This document shows, piece after piece, positions 1 through 12,800 of a stretch of DNA of 64,000 nt. This DNA comes from Whitmania pigra (lineage: Eukaryota; Annelida; Clitellata; Hirudinida; Haemopidae): assembly GCA_021613335.1 (NCBI GenBank), contig JAJTWR010000136.1, positions 607,501 through 671,500 of the forward strand, written 5' to 3'. The position numbers and the translations under genes were made by a program. A model generated the notes under the pieces. The model did not search any database, was not told the DNA's origin, and saw only the letters and a program-made list of their open reading frames with translations. Every line of letters begins with the position of its first letter. Within the stretch, counting starts at the first letter, position 1.

Positions 1-613
1 ATTCAAATTGAGTCTCTTCAAGATTCAGATCATGTCGACGATTTTTAACCTTTTAAAAATATTTCTAATTGCTGCCTGCGATTCTTCTGTACATGTATTT
101 TATTTCAAAAAATTTCAATTTTAACTTGTAAAACTAAAAACATGAAATTCAAGTCCGCATTATGTAATTGTCAAATGAAATAATAAAAAAAAAACCAACA
201 AAGATCATCAAATAAAAAAAAAATTAATGCAAAATCAAACACGTTCATAATTCACATGAAAACAAAACCGCATATTTTATGTAAGCATTGTGATCAAAAA
301 TGTAATATTGTTATTATTATTATTATATATTATTTCGACGAAGTTTTGAATTATCAAGTCTTTTATCAGATTCTGTCAGTTTTCTTCAGATAAAAAACTC
401 TGCGATGACAATTCCATGATTAAAATTACACGAAATTATTAACTCGAGATTAAAGTAAATAATTTTGATAAATATTGATAACTAAATATGTGACGGCATT
501 ATAAAGCAGAAATACCATTTTAATGAAACGAATAAACTTAAGAGTTATATAAGCATTATTAAATTAAATACATATATTAATATAGCTAGTACGTCATATA
601 ACTCTCTAAATCA
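1..613. other. 3' flank of EGF-1
   Basis: AT-rich DNA with a short (ATT)n run near 310. I see no exon or mobile element. It probably holds the EGF-1 3' UTR. Confidence 0.4.
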
Positions 614-816
614 TCAAATAATAATATTTTTTTTAATAATCAAATAATCCACTAACATCCCTGCAGCTCCCGCAACTAAAACTACCAGAGTGACTATTAC
701 GATGATGATCAGTGCTGTGCTTTCACTTTCTCCCGCCGAAACTGTTAAGATTTCTGAAGAAGTTGAAGTTTGTCGTTTAAAAATGCCATTCCGGTCAATC
801 AATTTGGTTGTATTTT
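614..816 (-). CDS. EGF-1 last exon, transmembrane tail
   Basis: After a Ser/Thr-rich stalk this exon encodes a helix of about 23 residues (ALIIIVIVTLVVLVAGAAGM and onward), then a short tail with KKN before TGA at 614-616. The only phase-compatible acceptor I see is TTAG at 817-818, which has a weak pyrimidine tract; the stronger TTTACAG at 895 would hit an in-frame stop. The start is therefore uncertain but the helix is clear. A type I membrane protein or a GPI-anchor signal are both possible; the few residues after the helix favour a membrane span. Confidence 0.65.
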
Positions 817-3800
817 CTAATTTTTGTTTGTTTGAATAACCACATCCATATATCAACTATTCATTGGTTAATGCTGACAAATCATTTTAATGCACTGTAA
901 ATAGATGAACATTTTAAATAACTTACGAGCGGAAAATGAATTAAATTTTAGACAACTCTTAAACTCGAATACTTGAAGTAATTCTAAAGAATTTAATTCG
1001 TAGAATTATTGCAAGTTGTATGTTTTTTTTTATTTCTTGTGCCAAAAATTAATATCGCCACAGTCATCCAATAATTATAAAAAATTAAAAATACTTAATT
1101 AATAATACTTAATTACTTAATTAGAAATCTAACCAAGGCATCCACCAGAAACATTGAAGATGAACCCTTCGTCACAATGGCACAAATATGAACCCTTGCT
1201 GTTTATACATGGTGTTCCTCTGCACAACGGCGTTTTGCACTCGTCAATATCTGTCAATAATATTTCAATCTTATTATAATAATTGATTGGTCAATAATAT
1301 TTCAATATTATTATAATAAATAATTGATTGGTCAATAATATTTCAATCTTATTACAAAAATTGATCTGTCTTAATATAAAAATTGACTTGTTTTTTTTAA
1401 GATTAAACGAACAAATTGTCCAAAATCAAATCCTTTCTAAGAAATGAGCAAATAACAAATAGTTTCATCATCATCAGCAGCAGAGAATCCTCCATTATTA
1501 TTCAACACAAACACACAAAGTAAATGCACATCTAAATTCAAAGACGTAAGACAAATACTTCAACAAACCTACGCATCCTTTCGCAGCAGCAAAGATGAAT
1601 CCTTGATCGCAATCGCATTTGAATGATCCTTGGCTGTTTTTACAGTCTCCATAAGCACCGCATGGACCAGATCGACATTCATCGAGGTCTACGAATTTTC
1701 CATAATTGATTTAAACTGATTTAATAATGATAATAACAATAATAATAATAATAATAAAAATAACAACAATCATAATAATAACAATGCATTAAGAATTTGA
1801 GTTGTTTTTAATTTCGGATTCATTTTTTAAATTACAGACAAGTGCTCCCCGTGCAGCATCCCATTTTTCAGGTCGCTGCCAGAATTTTCAAAGGAATGAA
1901 AAAATATTTGTTCTCCACGAGAGTGATCAAAATAATGCCTTGAAAACTTTTTAAAAGTATTTTGAAGAGTTGAAAAAATTCTCTGTCTTGTTTTACAAAA
2001 ATATTCGCTAGTTGCCCGAAAAGTTAAAAGATATTAAAACAGAGTAGGTCTCAGAAAGTACACAATGTGGTTTGGTTTATTTTTGAACGACGTTTGCAAG
2101 ACGAAAATAAATAAGCAAATAAATAAGTAAATAAATAAATAAATAAATAAATAAATTATAAAGTAAAACCTTCACAAGCTGTAGCATTGAGAGGTCTAAA
2201 TCCTGCCGGGCAAGAGCAATTGAATTTTTCATCGATCGTTCGACAGATGGCAGGAGGCTTGCACGGGTTTGTCAGACATTTGTCGAGTGCTGGAAATTTA
2301 TCAAATTTTACCCACAATTAGATCGTTGTAATTGCAAGCATATTTATTATTTATTATTCAATCGTTTGTTTGCCGCCCTTTTCCGAATGCCAACACGCCA
2401 CATTACGAATATTTCCACGACCCTTTGAGTTGAATTGCATTTCGTGATATTCGATAATTTCTTAAATGCAATTCAACAATTTAGATTACAGGAGTAATTA
2501 TTCAAGTCGTTCTCGCTAAGGTAATTCAAGTTAAGAATAAGTTGCACAAATATTCACAAATATTCACAAATATTCACAAATATTGTACGACCTTCGCATA
2601 TGTTCGTGTCTTCGTCTAGTTTTGTGGCGTCTGGACACTTTAGACATTTATATGAACCCGGAGAATTGACGCAAAGTAGACTGTCCGTACAAATTCGGTC
2701 TGGTCCTACAATCTTGCATTCATCGATATCTGATGACGTAAATATTATTTGAGCGAGCAAGTTAGCGATTTCACAATTAGCATAACTGTTCATAATTAAC
2801 AATCATAAAATTATAAAAGTTCATGTATGCTAACTATTTCACAAATACACGTAAATACAAAATTTGTTCTACTAAAGCATACGATTGAGATATTAATGTA
2901 TAGACGAAGTTGGGCAATTTTTGTTTTATTACGAATTCAACGATTATCATCACTGACATCGTTAATTAAATATAAAAGTTAAGCCGTAAACATATTATAA
3001 GCAATCACTTGATAAATTCATTTTATCAAGTTAGCCAATCAATGCCAATATGAATAAAAAGAGCAAAGCTACTCCAACCTAAACAAGAATTTTTGGCCAT
3101 TAGGTACTCAAATCCTTTCCCACAACTGCAGTAATAAGAGCCGTATGTATTGAAACAATCAGCGTTTTCGGAACAGTTGAATATTTGACATTCGTCAATA
3201 TCTAAAACATCTCAATAACTTGAAAATAATCTGAAATTCATTACAAGTGCTCTAAAAATAAAAAAATGTTTTGATGCCTGAAATTCGGGAATGTTGAAAA
3301 TTGTTGACCAGTTATCTGTCGGTTCTCGTTTAAACCGAGGAAAGAATTGATTAAAACTTTCGACAAAAAAAAGTTACCTTCGCATCTCAGGGTGCCCAAA
3401 TCCATTTTCAAGCCGCTAAGACAGTCGCATTTGAACGATCCTCCCGAATTAAAGCAAGTTTGTGTCACGTTACAAGGCTTACTTTCGCATTCATCAATGT
3501 CTGTTAGTAAAACACATTATCTTAGCAAGGAGTAACAAAAGTATGCTATTAAAAAGAGTTTTATAAGTTCGTCTCTTTGAATTCGAGTTTGATTGTTTGC
3601 GCAATGATCTGATGTAATTCATTATATGGACTCTCTTCAAAAGTTACTTCAATATTACATATTACAGTTTAGCAACATTCAAAGGTACCTACAGTTAGAA
3701 CTTGATTTCAGGTATTTCAAACAAATAACTTAAGATCGCTGGCATTCAAAATGCAAATTAGTACCTATTAACTTTGAACAGCTTTTAATCTTGGATTAAA

Positions 3801-6800
3801 ATTCATAAAAATATTTTTATACAATAAACAAAAAAAGAAAAGAAAAAAGATTAAATGAGAGAATTTTCAAATCAAAACTCATTACAAACGTACCATAAAC
3901 AACATCATTTACAGTTTTAAATATTCTTAAATAAAATAATTTTTTTTAAATATGTGAATAACTTAATATTGTGATTTCCAACCTGTACAGAAATTTCCAT
4001 AAGTATTATATTGATAACCGAGATAGCAAAGGCACTTGAATGACCCTGGCGAGTTGACACAATAAGCATCCATCTCCTCACATATTGATATGTCTTCATG
4101 ACATTCTTCGACATCTTTAAAATAATTCAATTGCTTCCTTTTATTGTAAAATTCTGCAGATCTACGATCTCGGAATTAACATATATTAAGCGTATTCTTC
4201 AATTGAAATTTTCAAATTTATTTAAGTTATTCAAAAAATAACAACACAAAAATGTAAATATAAAAACTCATTACTTGTAAATTATGTTACTATTATTTTC
4301 ATTATTAAGTGGTTACCATCACATGTCTTTTCGGTGGTGTTGTACCTATATCCGATACTGCAGTTACAGGAATAAGATCCAGGAAAATTGAGGCATTCAG
4401 CATTCTGGATACATTTGACCTTTTTGCATTCATTGATGTCTGTTTAAAATTGCAAAGTTTTAATGTTATTATCAACAGTTAAAGTTTGAAAGATGTACTA
4501 GCCAAGTTATATGCTTTAATTTATTCTACATATTTTACAGATAATATTTTATATTCGAATGTTTAAATACCTTAATTAAATTGTTTATTGATTTGTATTT
4601 GAATTGTTGCATTGAAATAGACGTCTGCAGATACGAAAATAAATTGTAATTGATACATACCCTCACAGAGAATTTTACTGGATTTGACCGGCTCATAACC
4701 AGCTGTGCAATTGCAAAGGAATGAGCCGATTTCATTGATGCACACTGAGTTTTCCTTGCAGATATTCAACTTACATTCGTTTATGTCTTAAAAATTTGTT
4801 TTTATTATCTCATAATGCATTTTTCAGATTTATAATTTATACGTAAGCCTTAATAATTATTATTTAATTATAATATCATTGGGCTTCTTCGCCCGCCTTT
4901 GGGCGGTAAAAGTTAAGTCGAGTTTCCAGCATTGTAAAAAGAACATTTAAATTATGTTAAATATATATTTAATATACATGTAAATTATGTTAAATATATA
5001 TTTAATATAATTTAAATTATGTTATGTATTGTTATGTAGAAACATTCACAGCCATGTTTTACCTTACTATTTACATTCATTAATCTTTTTGCTTTTCACA
5101 GCTACTTACATTGTAATGTGAGAATTAAGAAATGTTTTGTTGATGAAAATAATTTTTTTTTCCAAACCTATACAATTATTCTTGTCAATATCAAGCTCGT
5201 ATCCTTCGAAACAGTCGCATAAAAATGAACCATAAGTATTGACACATTTTGCATTTACCATGCATTTTGCTCTCAAACACTCGTTTATGTCTGCAAAAAC
5301 ATAACAAAAAAAAGAGTTTAATCAAACTTCGATTAAATTCTCCAAAATAAACTTGTTGAATCAAAATAATTGTTAAAAGAAGTTTAAAATGGTCGAGAAT
5401 GTGTATTTTATTTTTAAAGCACGTTTTTAATGTCATCATAACATTTTTTGTCGAGCCGAATATAAAAACACTGAAGAATTAATTCTTCTGAAAAAGTCTT
5501 AAACTGACCTTCGCAGGCACGTGTTTTCGAATCGTAATCAAATCCTTTGCTACAATAGCAGAAATATGAACCAGGACTGTTGATGCATTTTGCTTCGTCT
5601 CTACATTTTAATTTTGTACATTCGTTGTTGTCTGCAAACAATTACAGCATTATACTAGATTTATTCAGTTTCTAAGTTTTAGCTTGTATTACCTTTACCT
5701 TTTCTAAGCATAGCTGCATATGCCTCTATTAAACTGACGATTGATATTAATATTAATTAAATGTACTTTATTGAATATTAAAATTAAAGTTTGTCCTAAA
5801 AAAATTACACGTAAGATTTTTGAGGCCGACTAGACTTAGTCATAAAAAAATCATCATCTGATCTTTAAAGTTAATTCTTTAAATCAACTTGAATCATTTA
5901 TTAAGTTAGCCGAAATGCTAAATTATTTATCTTACTTATGTGAACAAATAAATAAACCAGTACAGACTTTAATGACACTATTAAAATCCCCATCGCAATT
6001 TAATTGTTATTAATTTCTGAGAAATTCTTTCTCAGATCGAGCAGTTTATTCTACCCACATTTTTTAGAGCGAAAAACTTAAAAGTGATCGAAAGCTTTTC
6101 CAACCACCGCAAGCTTTCATCGACGAGATGTACGTGAATCCGGCAGCGCAACTGCAGATGAAAGAACCAAACGTGTTGATGCAAGAAGAACTGTCTCCAC
6201 ATGCTCCTCTGGTTTTACATTCGTCAACATCTGCATATGGAAAGGAAGTTAATAGTATTAGTATTCATATTAGTATACATGTATTATGTCTTCCCCAAGT
6301 ACATGCCAATTTATTGCGTAATTACAAATCATTGTAATTTATAAATTCTAAGCCGAACTTTTCTAACCAGCGCAGACATCGCCTTGAAGCATCCACCCGA
6401 CCTGACAGCCGCACACGAAATTTCCTGGGATGTTTCTGCACACTCTCAGCTCAGGGCACGGATTTTCCAAGCATTCGTCTACGTCTAAAAAATACATTTA
6501 TTCATGATAAATTGCATTAATAATAACATCTTGGTCGATGCAATTATTTAATTTAACAACTAATTTAATGCACCCGAAAATGGGTTTACTATTGCGATTT
6601 ACGATTAACTGTTATAATAAGTGCCTAGAGAAAAACTTCAAAATTTTTTGGATAAAATATGAGTTCTGATAATTGACTATCAGATAATTGACTGCATTAA
6701 TTAATTAATTTTGATTATAATTATTTTTAATAAATTAATAAATCATTTTGATAAGGTCAATTAATTAATAGAACTAATTTTTATAAATAAAATTTTGATA

Positions 6801-9800
6801 AAGAAATTAAATTAATTAAAACTTTAAAATATAAACAACCGTCGCATTTTTCCGTGTCATTGTCAAAGGTGAAACCTTTCTGGCATTGACAAGAAAAAGA
6901 GCCTGCTGTGTTGACACAAACCGAATTGGTTAACGCTCTACACATTGATTTCGATGCAATGCATTCGTCTATATCTGTAGGAGACATAGAGTGATGAGAG
7001 ACTAATTTAAATTTCTTTAAATTTTCACTTTGAATAATTTGATATAAACACAGTGCAATAATTATTCCATTCTATAAATCACAAGAAACCTTCGCATCGC
7101 CGACTGGCCATCTTCATTTCAAACCCTTCGATGCACTGACATAAGAACGAACCCCGGGTGTTGTTGCACATTGCGTTTGTACCGCAAACGGGGTATTCGC
7201 ACTCGTTAATGTCTTCAAAAATTTGTACGAATTAAAATTACATAATCGGCAAATCGCATGTCGGTTTATAACGTGAATATTAATTGCAACATTAATTAAT
7301 ATTAATTAATGATAGTAATTAATTACTATCTTTACTAATTTAATTAATGATAGTAATTAATTACTATCTTCAATTACTATTAATTACTATAATTAATCAC
7401 TATCATTAATTAATATTAGTTACTACTATTAATTACTATAATTAATATTACTGATCATCAATTACTATCATTAATTAATATTAATTAAAAAAAGAAAGTT
7501 ATCAAATAAATATTAACCTTCACACTTTAAATCCTTTTCATTGAACAAAAGACCAGGAGGACAGTCGCACTTAAACGAAGATGGTAAATTGACGCACGGA
7601 TTTCCTTCGCAAACATCACCCATGCACTCGTCAATATCTGGATCGAAATGAATAGTTACAGACTTATTTCATCTTGTCGACTAATTAGCGTATATGAATA
7701 TTAAGTATAACTAATTAGTAGTAATTAACACAAATATGAATCAGACACTTGATATTGCCAACTAGGGTCTCAATACTTCAAAAGGGCATTGCCCATTGAG
7801 ATTGTCAAATTGCTTTACGTTTAATAACTTTTTTTAATGTCTTTGACTTTAATAGATATCTGATTTGCACTTAATTATCAGGTTATCATTCTCATTGGTG
7901 GTGGCTGATGTTTTTGTTCTCGCACATGAATAAACACACAGGGCATTTCAATCTGTGGATTAAATAAATAAATAAACATCTCTCCCTCCAGCCGTCATGG
8001 ACATAATTTTGGACAACAAAATACCTTTACACTCGAAAGCTCAAGTCATCATCCCTCTTAGTCGATGACATTTTCCTCAAATACATTAAAGTCCCCACTA
8101 CGACTGTAGTTGGAGAAATGATGGGCGAAAGACAACACACGGGCAACAACATTTGTCAATTCTACATAGATTTCCTTTGCCAGCAGCCTTCCTAAGTCGC
8201 AGAGCATCCAAATTGATATAATCAAGCAACAACTCTCTACAACAGCAGCTCATGAAACGTCTGCATCAGGTAGGTCACAGATCCTTTGTCAAACAAGAAT
8301 CTTTCATGTTATTTCTCTTAAGACATTTTGTCCCTCTTGACTCCCTTGGAGACTTTCAGAAAGTCTTCCGAAGAGCCTCTCGTGCACAAGGTGCGATACC
8401 AGCAAACTGTTAAATCATCATTATCATCATCATAGTCATCGTCATCTTTGTCATCGTCATGGTCATCTTCGTCTTAAAGACGGTCATAATAATAATAATA
8501 ATAATAATAATAATTAATTTATAAAGCGCCGTGTGCGTAGCGTCAGAGGCGCCTTGTGTCTTCGCTGTCCCATGAAGTCCTGAAGAGATGGGTCTTCAGG
8601 TGGCGTTTGAAGAGCTCCAGGGATGGCTGGGCTCTGACTGTAGAAGGAAGTCTGTTCCAGACAGCTGGAGAGGCGTACGAGAAGTCTCTGTTTGGGAGGG
8701 ATGATTTATGTACCGGTTGGTGAAGTTGAGTGGCTGACGATGAACGAAGACCAGATGTTTGGCGACGATGTAGTAGATGATGGAGATAAGGTGGGGTGGA
8801 TGTTGCTAAAGTGTGATATGTCATGAGGGCGGTTTTGAAAGTGATACGACTATGGATAGGTAGCCAGTGCAATTTTTTCAGACGGTCCATGCTATTGAGG
8901 GTAGAGTTGATGAGGACGAGCTTGGCAAGCTTGTTTTGAACGCGCTGCAAAGATTGAATTAAAGAAGCAGATGTGCCATAAAGAAGAGAGTTACAATAGT
9001 CTAAGCGAGAGAGAACAAGGCAGCGTGCAAGGGCGGAAGTTGTATCAACGGAAAGTAGAGGACGGATGTGCCGGATAGCCCAGATGAGATGATTGCAGGA
9101 TTTGATAATAGAAGCGGAATGTTCTTTAAAGGTGAGGTGTGAATCAAAAATAACACCAAGGAGCTTGAGGGTAGTAGAGGAAGGAAGGAGGGTGCCAGCG
9201 ATGCTTATAGAAAGAGGAGGCGACAGAGTTTTGAGGCGAGTGGGTGTGCCAATAAACATAATTTCAGATTTCTGAGGATTCAGTTGGAGAAAGTTAACGA
9301 GATGCCAATCATTGATGGCATCCGTGCACTTCCTCAAATTCTCGAGTTGATCTGTGATGTTATGGCTGGAAAGAATAGAGCAAAGACTTGTGTCATCGGC
9401 GTATTGATGGAAGGATATGTTGAAGTTAAGAATAATGTTAGACAAAGGTGAAGTATAGGTTGTGAAAAGCAAAGGTCCCAAGACAGAGCCTTGAGGAACA
9501 CCGGCGAGTAGTTCAACTGGAGGGGAGGAGTAATCGCCTAGTTTTACATATTGGGTTCTGTTGGAAAGGTAAGATTGTAGCCAGGAGAGTGCTAGGCCAT
9601 TGATTCCAAAGTCAGACTGAAGTCTCTCCAATAATATCTGGTGGTTTATGGTATCAAAGGCAGCCGAGAGATCGAGTCCGACCATCACAGCGCAGTTGCC
9701 CTTGCCACAGATGTCGGTGAGATTGTTAAAGATGTGTGAAAGGGCTGTTTCTGTAGAGAAACCAGGTCTGTAGGCAGATTGGAGAGAAGAGAAGTTAGAG

Positions 9801-12800
9801 GATGCTGTGATGTGAGGTCGGATTCTGGAAAGAATGAGTCTTTCTAGCAGTTTTGACATGGTAGAAAGGTTGGAGATGGGTCTATAATTGGTAGGCGAGC
9901 TTGGATCAAGGCTTGGCTTTTTTAGAAGGGGAAGGACTTGGGCCCTCTTGAATATGGACGGAAAAGTGCCAGTACTGAAAGATAGGTTTGCTAGTTTAGA
10001 GAGGATTGGGGATAGAATTAGAGCGAATTTCTTGAGAAGAGGAGTAGGAAGAGTATCGAGAGGAGATGACTTATTGGGCAGTGAGTGAATAAGCTTGAGA
10101 ACCTCTTCCGAAAACACAGGTTTTAGGACCGAGATTGGGGTGCCTGAGAATTGCCTGGCTGGAAAAGATGAGATGGTTGATGAGGCGAGGGTGTTGGCGA
10201 TTGATTCGTGGATTTTGGTAATCTTTGAGATGAAAAAAAAGTTAAAAGAATTGACCAAGTTTGAGCACTCATCGTCGGTATAATATTGAGGAGGACGGCT
10301 GTGAAGCAATTTGTGAAGAGAGCGCCACATGGAACGGGGATTTACATCAGACTTCCTTGATGGAGGAGGCCCTTGAGTTTAGGATTGCAATCTTGGCTGT
10401 TTCCTTGGCAGACTTGTAGAGTTGCCTGGCGGCGTCATTGCGTTGACGAAGATAGCGACGTTCCAAGCGCCGGCAGTTTTTCTTTGCCTCGATTGCTTCA
10501 TGAGAGAGCTGGTAATTAGGATGGTGACCGACACGAATGGAAAACTTCCTGATTGGGGCGTGTCTGTCGAGGAGCTCCTCTAGAGATTTATGGACCTGTG
10601 TGGCGAAGCCGTCAGTGTCGAGATCGCTGATTAGGAGTTCTTCAGAAAGGCGAAGAAGGTCTTCCTCAAAAACGTCCAAGTCGATTCTTCTGAGGCTACG
10701 GCAATGAATGATACGGGTGGAGGGGGGAGGTTTGTCAACGGAGATATTGCAGGAGATGAGATGATGATCAGAGTAGGTGACTTCCTTTATTTCTATACTT
10801 GAGACGAGGCTATCGTGTGATGATGGGGTGATGAGCAGATCTAGCGTGTGGCCTTTGGAGTGAGTTGGAGAAGTTACATGTTGGATGAGTCCATGGGAGT
10901 CGATCAGTTTTTCTAGATGTTCATCAATGATGGTACCTGAACCAGCGGCGTTGAAGTCTCCACAAATGATGAAGGGTAGGTTGTGGGAAGAAATAAACTC
11001 GATGAGGTCTTCAAACTCTTTTAAGAAAGATGACGTGACGGGGCCAGGTGGACGATATAAGGATGATATGATGAATGATGTCTTGCGATTGTTGAACTTG
11101 AGGTGGAGGCCTTCGAATTCAGCATGAGCAGGTGATACGATGTTGGTGGACTTCAATTCATGACGGTGAATGACAGCTATGCCACCTCCGCGCTTGTCGT
11201 TTGAAGATCCACGGTGTTGATGAACGGTGATGAAGCTGTCAGGAGCGAGACTATGCATGATGCATCCAGGGGCGTCGGACGGTATCCAAGTTTCAGTCAA
11301 AACGAAGACATCAAACGCCCCATCATGCATGCTGTCTTTAATGAGGGCGGCCTTTTTAACAGCCGATCTTGAATTAAGTAGGCCAAGTTTCAAATTGGCT
11401 TGGCATCTACAGGCTTGGCTTAGAAGTTGTAACTTTGCAGAACGAACTCGTCGAGAGCTCCATACTTTATGAGAAAATAACATTTTTCTCACCGCTCTGC
11501 TGACTTTCAAACCTTCTATTGAGTGGGGGAGAAGAGACAGAAGTTCTTCTCGAGTGTATGAACCAAGTAGAGCCATGTGGAAACCAGGCCGATTCTTTGC
11601 TTGGCCTGACTATAATCCGAGAAAACAGCGAAAAACACAAAAACACGCGGTGCGTTTTCGCCAACGAGCGATAATAACCACACCAACGCCGAGCGAAAAG
11701 CAAAATATTTCGTAATCATCACCATTCCAATTACTAATAACAGTCAACTATCATCAACAACCTTCGCATGAACCATCCTGGACTTCAAATCCAAACTTGC
11801 ACGGACATTCAAAGCCACCAGGTACGTTTACGCATCTTTCTGTGTTCCGACACGGACCAACTTCACATTCGTCAACATCTTTGAATAAAAAAAAACTCTA
11901 AAGTTAAAATAATTACAAAAACTTGCTACTATGTCAATAGATAAATAAATTTATATAGCGCCATATGTCAGAGGCGCTTCTTGTAACCATTTATATAGCG
12001 CTCCTTCCCAAGGGCGCTGGCGGCAGTGCAGGCTGGGTTTCGAACACGACACATTACGACTGTTGTCATTACCGCCGTATGCAGGCACGTAACCCATTCG
12101 GCTATCCTGCACGCCAATGTCACTTTTCATCACACCAATAAATTTTATTCGATTGCATGAAACAACCTATAAAGCTCTAATATGATCCTAATTGCAAGGT
12201 AGCTAAAATGTGTGCGCCACTGCGTATGTTGGTGCTGAGGCAACAGTCCGATCAGCCCCAATCGTTTTCGCTTGGATGGGAAAGAGGAAAAGATGGGCTT
12301 ATAAATGATTACAAAATAAAGCTTGTTTCTCAAGCTATTCCTAAAGCGCTAGTCAAAGTAATTTCAATCAAAGATTACAAAATTCAATCTTAATAGAGAA
12401 AGCAAGGTTTGGACGGCAGATGGGGTTGGCGCTATAGTTTCAATGAGATGCAAGTGCCAATAAGAGCCAATAAATGCTTTTATAGATCGTTATCTCAGAC
12501 ATTCTAATATGTACTAGAATATTTAAATTAGTAGAGTAACAGTAATAGCTGCAATTTGAACATAAAACTTTGAAAATAAACCAAATTATTATGTAATAAA
12601 CTAAAATTATTCATAAATAAAAGCTGAAATCTTTAAAGTTTGGTATCCCACCTAGACATCCTTCATTTTCATCGTATATAAACCCTTTACCGCATGTACA
12701 CGTTCGATATCCGCCTCCGTCTGCACATTTTCCGCCTTTCTTACAAGGATTCGTTTTGCAAGAACCTTGGAATAACATTATTTTGGACATTCAATATATA

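Larger units (their letters stand above)
8490..11715 (-). mobile_element. L2-like non-LTR retrotransposon, nearly intact
   Basis: The element lies in an EGF-1 intron on the gene strand. It starts with a GC-richer leader near 11700, has the endonuclease ORF at 10347-11576 and the reverse transcriptase ORF at 8543-10330, and ends in a short 3' UTR and an (ATT)n tail next to 8513. The two ORFs are in different frames but overlap in sense, so one indel near 10350 would join them. A tail like this is typical of L2-group LINEs. I see no separate ORF1, so the copy may be 5' truncated. Confidence 0.85.

Noticed and set aside
894..895. TTTACAG acceptor for the EGF-1 last exon
   Set aside because: The splice site looks strong, but in phase 1 the next codons are CAT TAA, which would remove the membrane helix. 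The site is kept as an alternative end only.
9093..10283. Several plus-strand frames of 60-66 codons
   Set aside because: They are antisense shadows of the L2-like transcriptase ORF.
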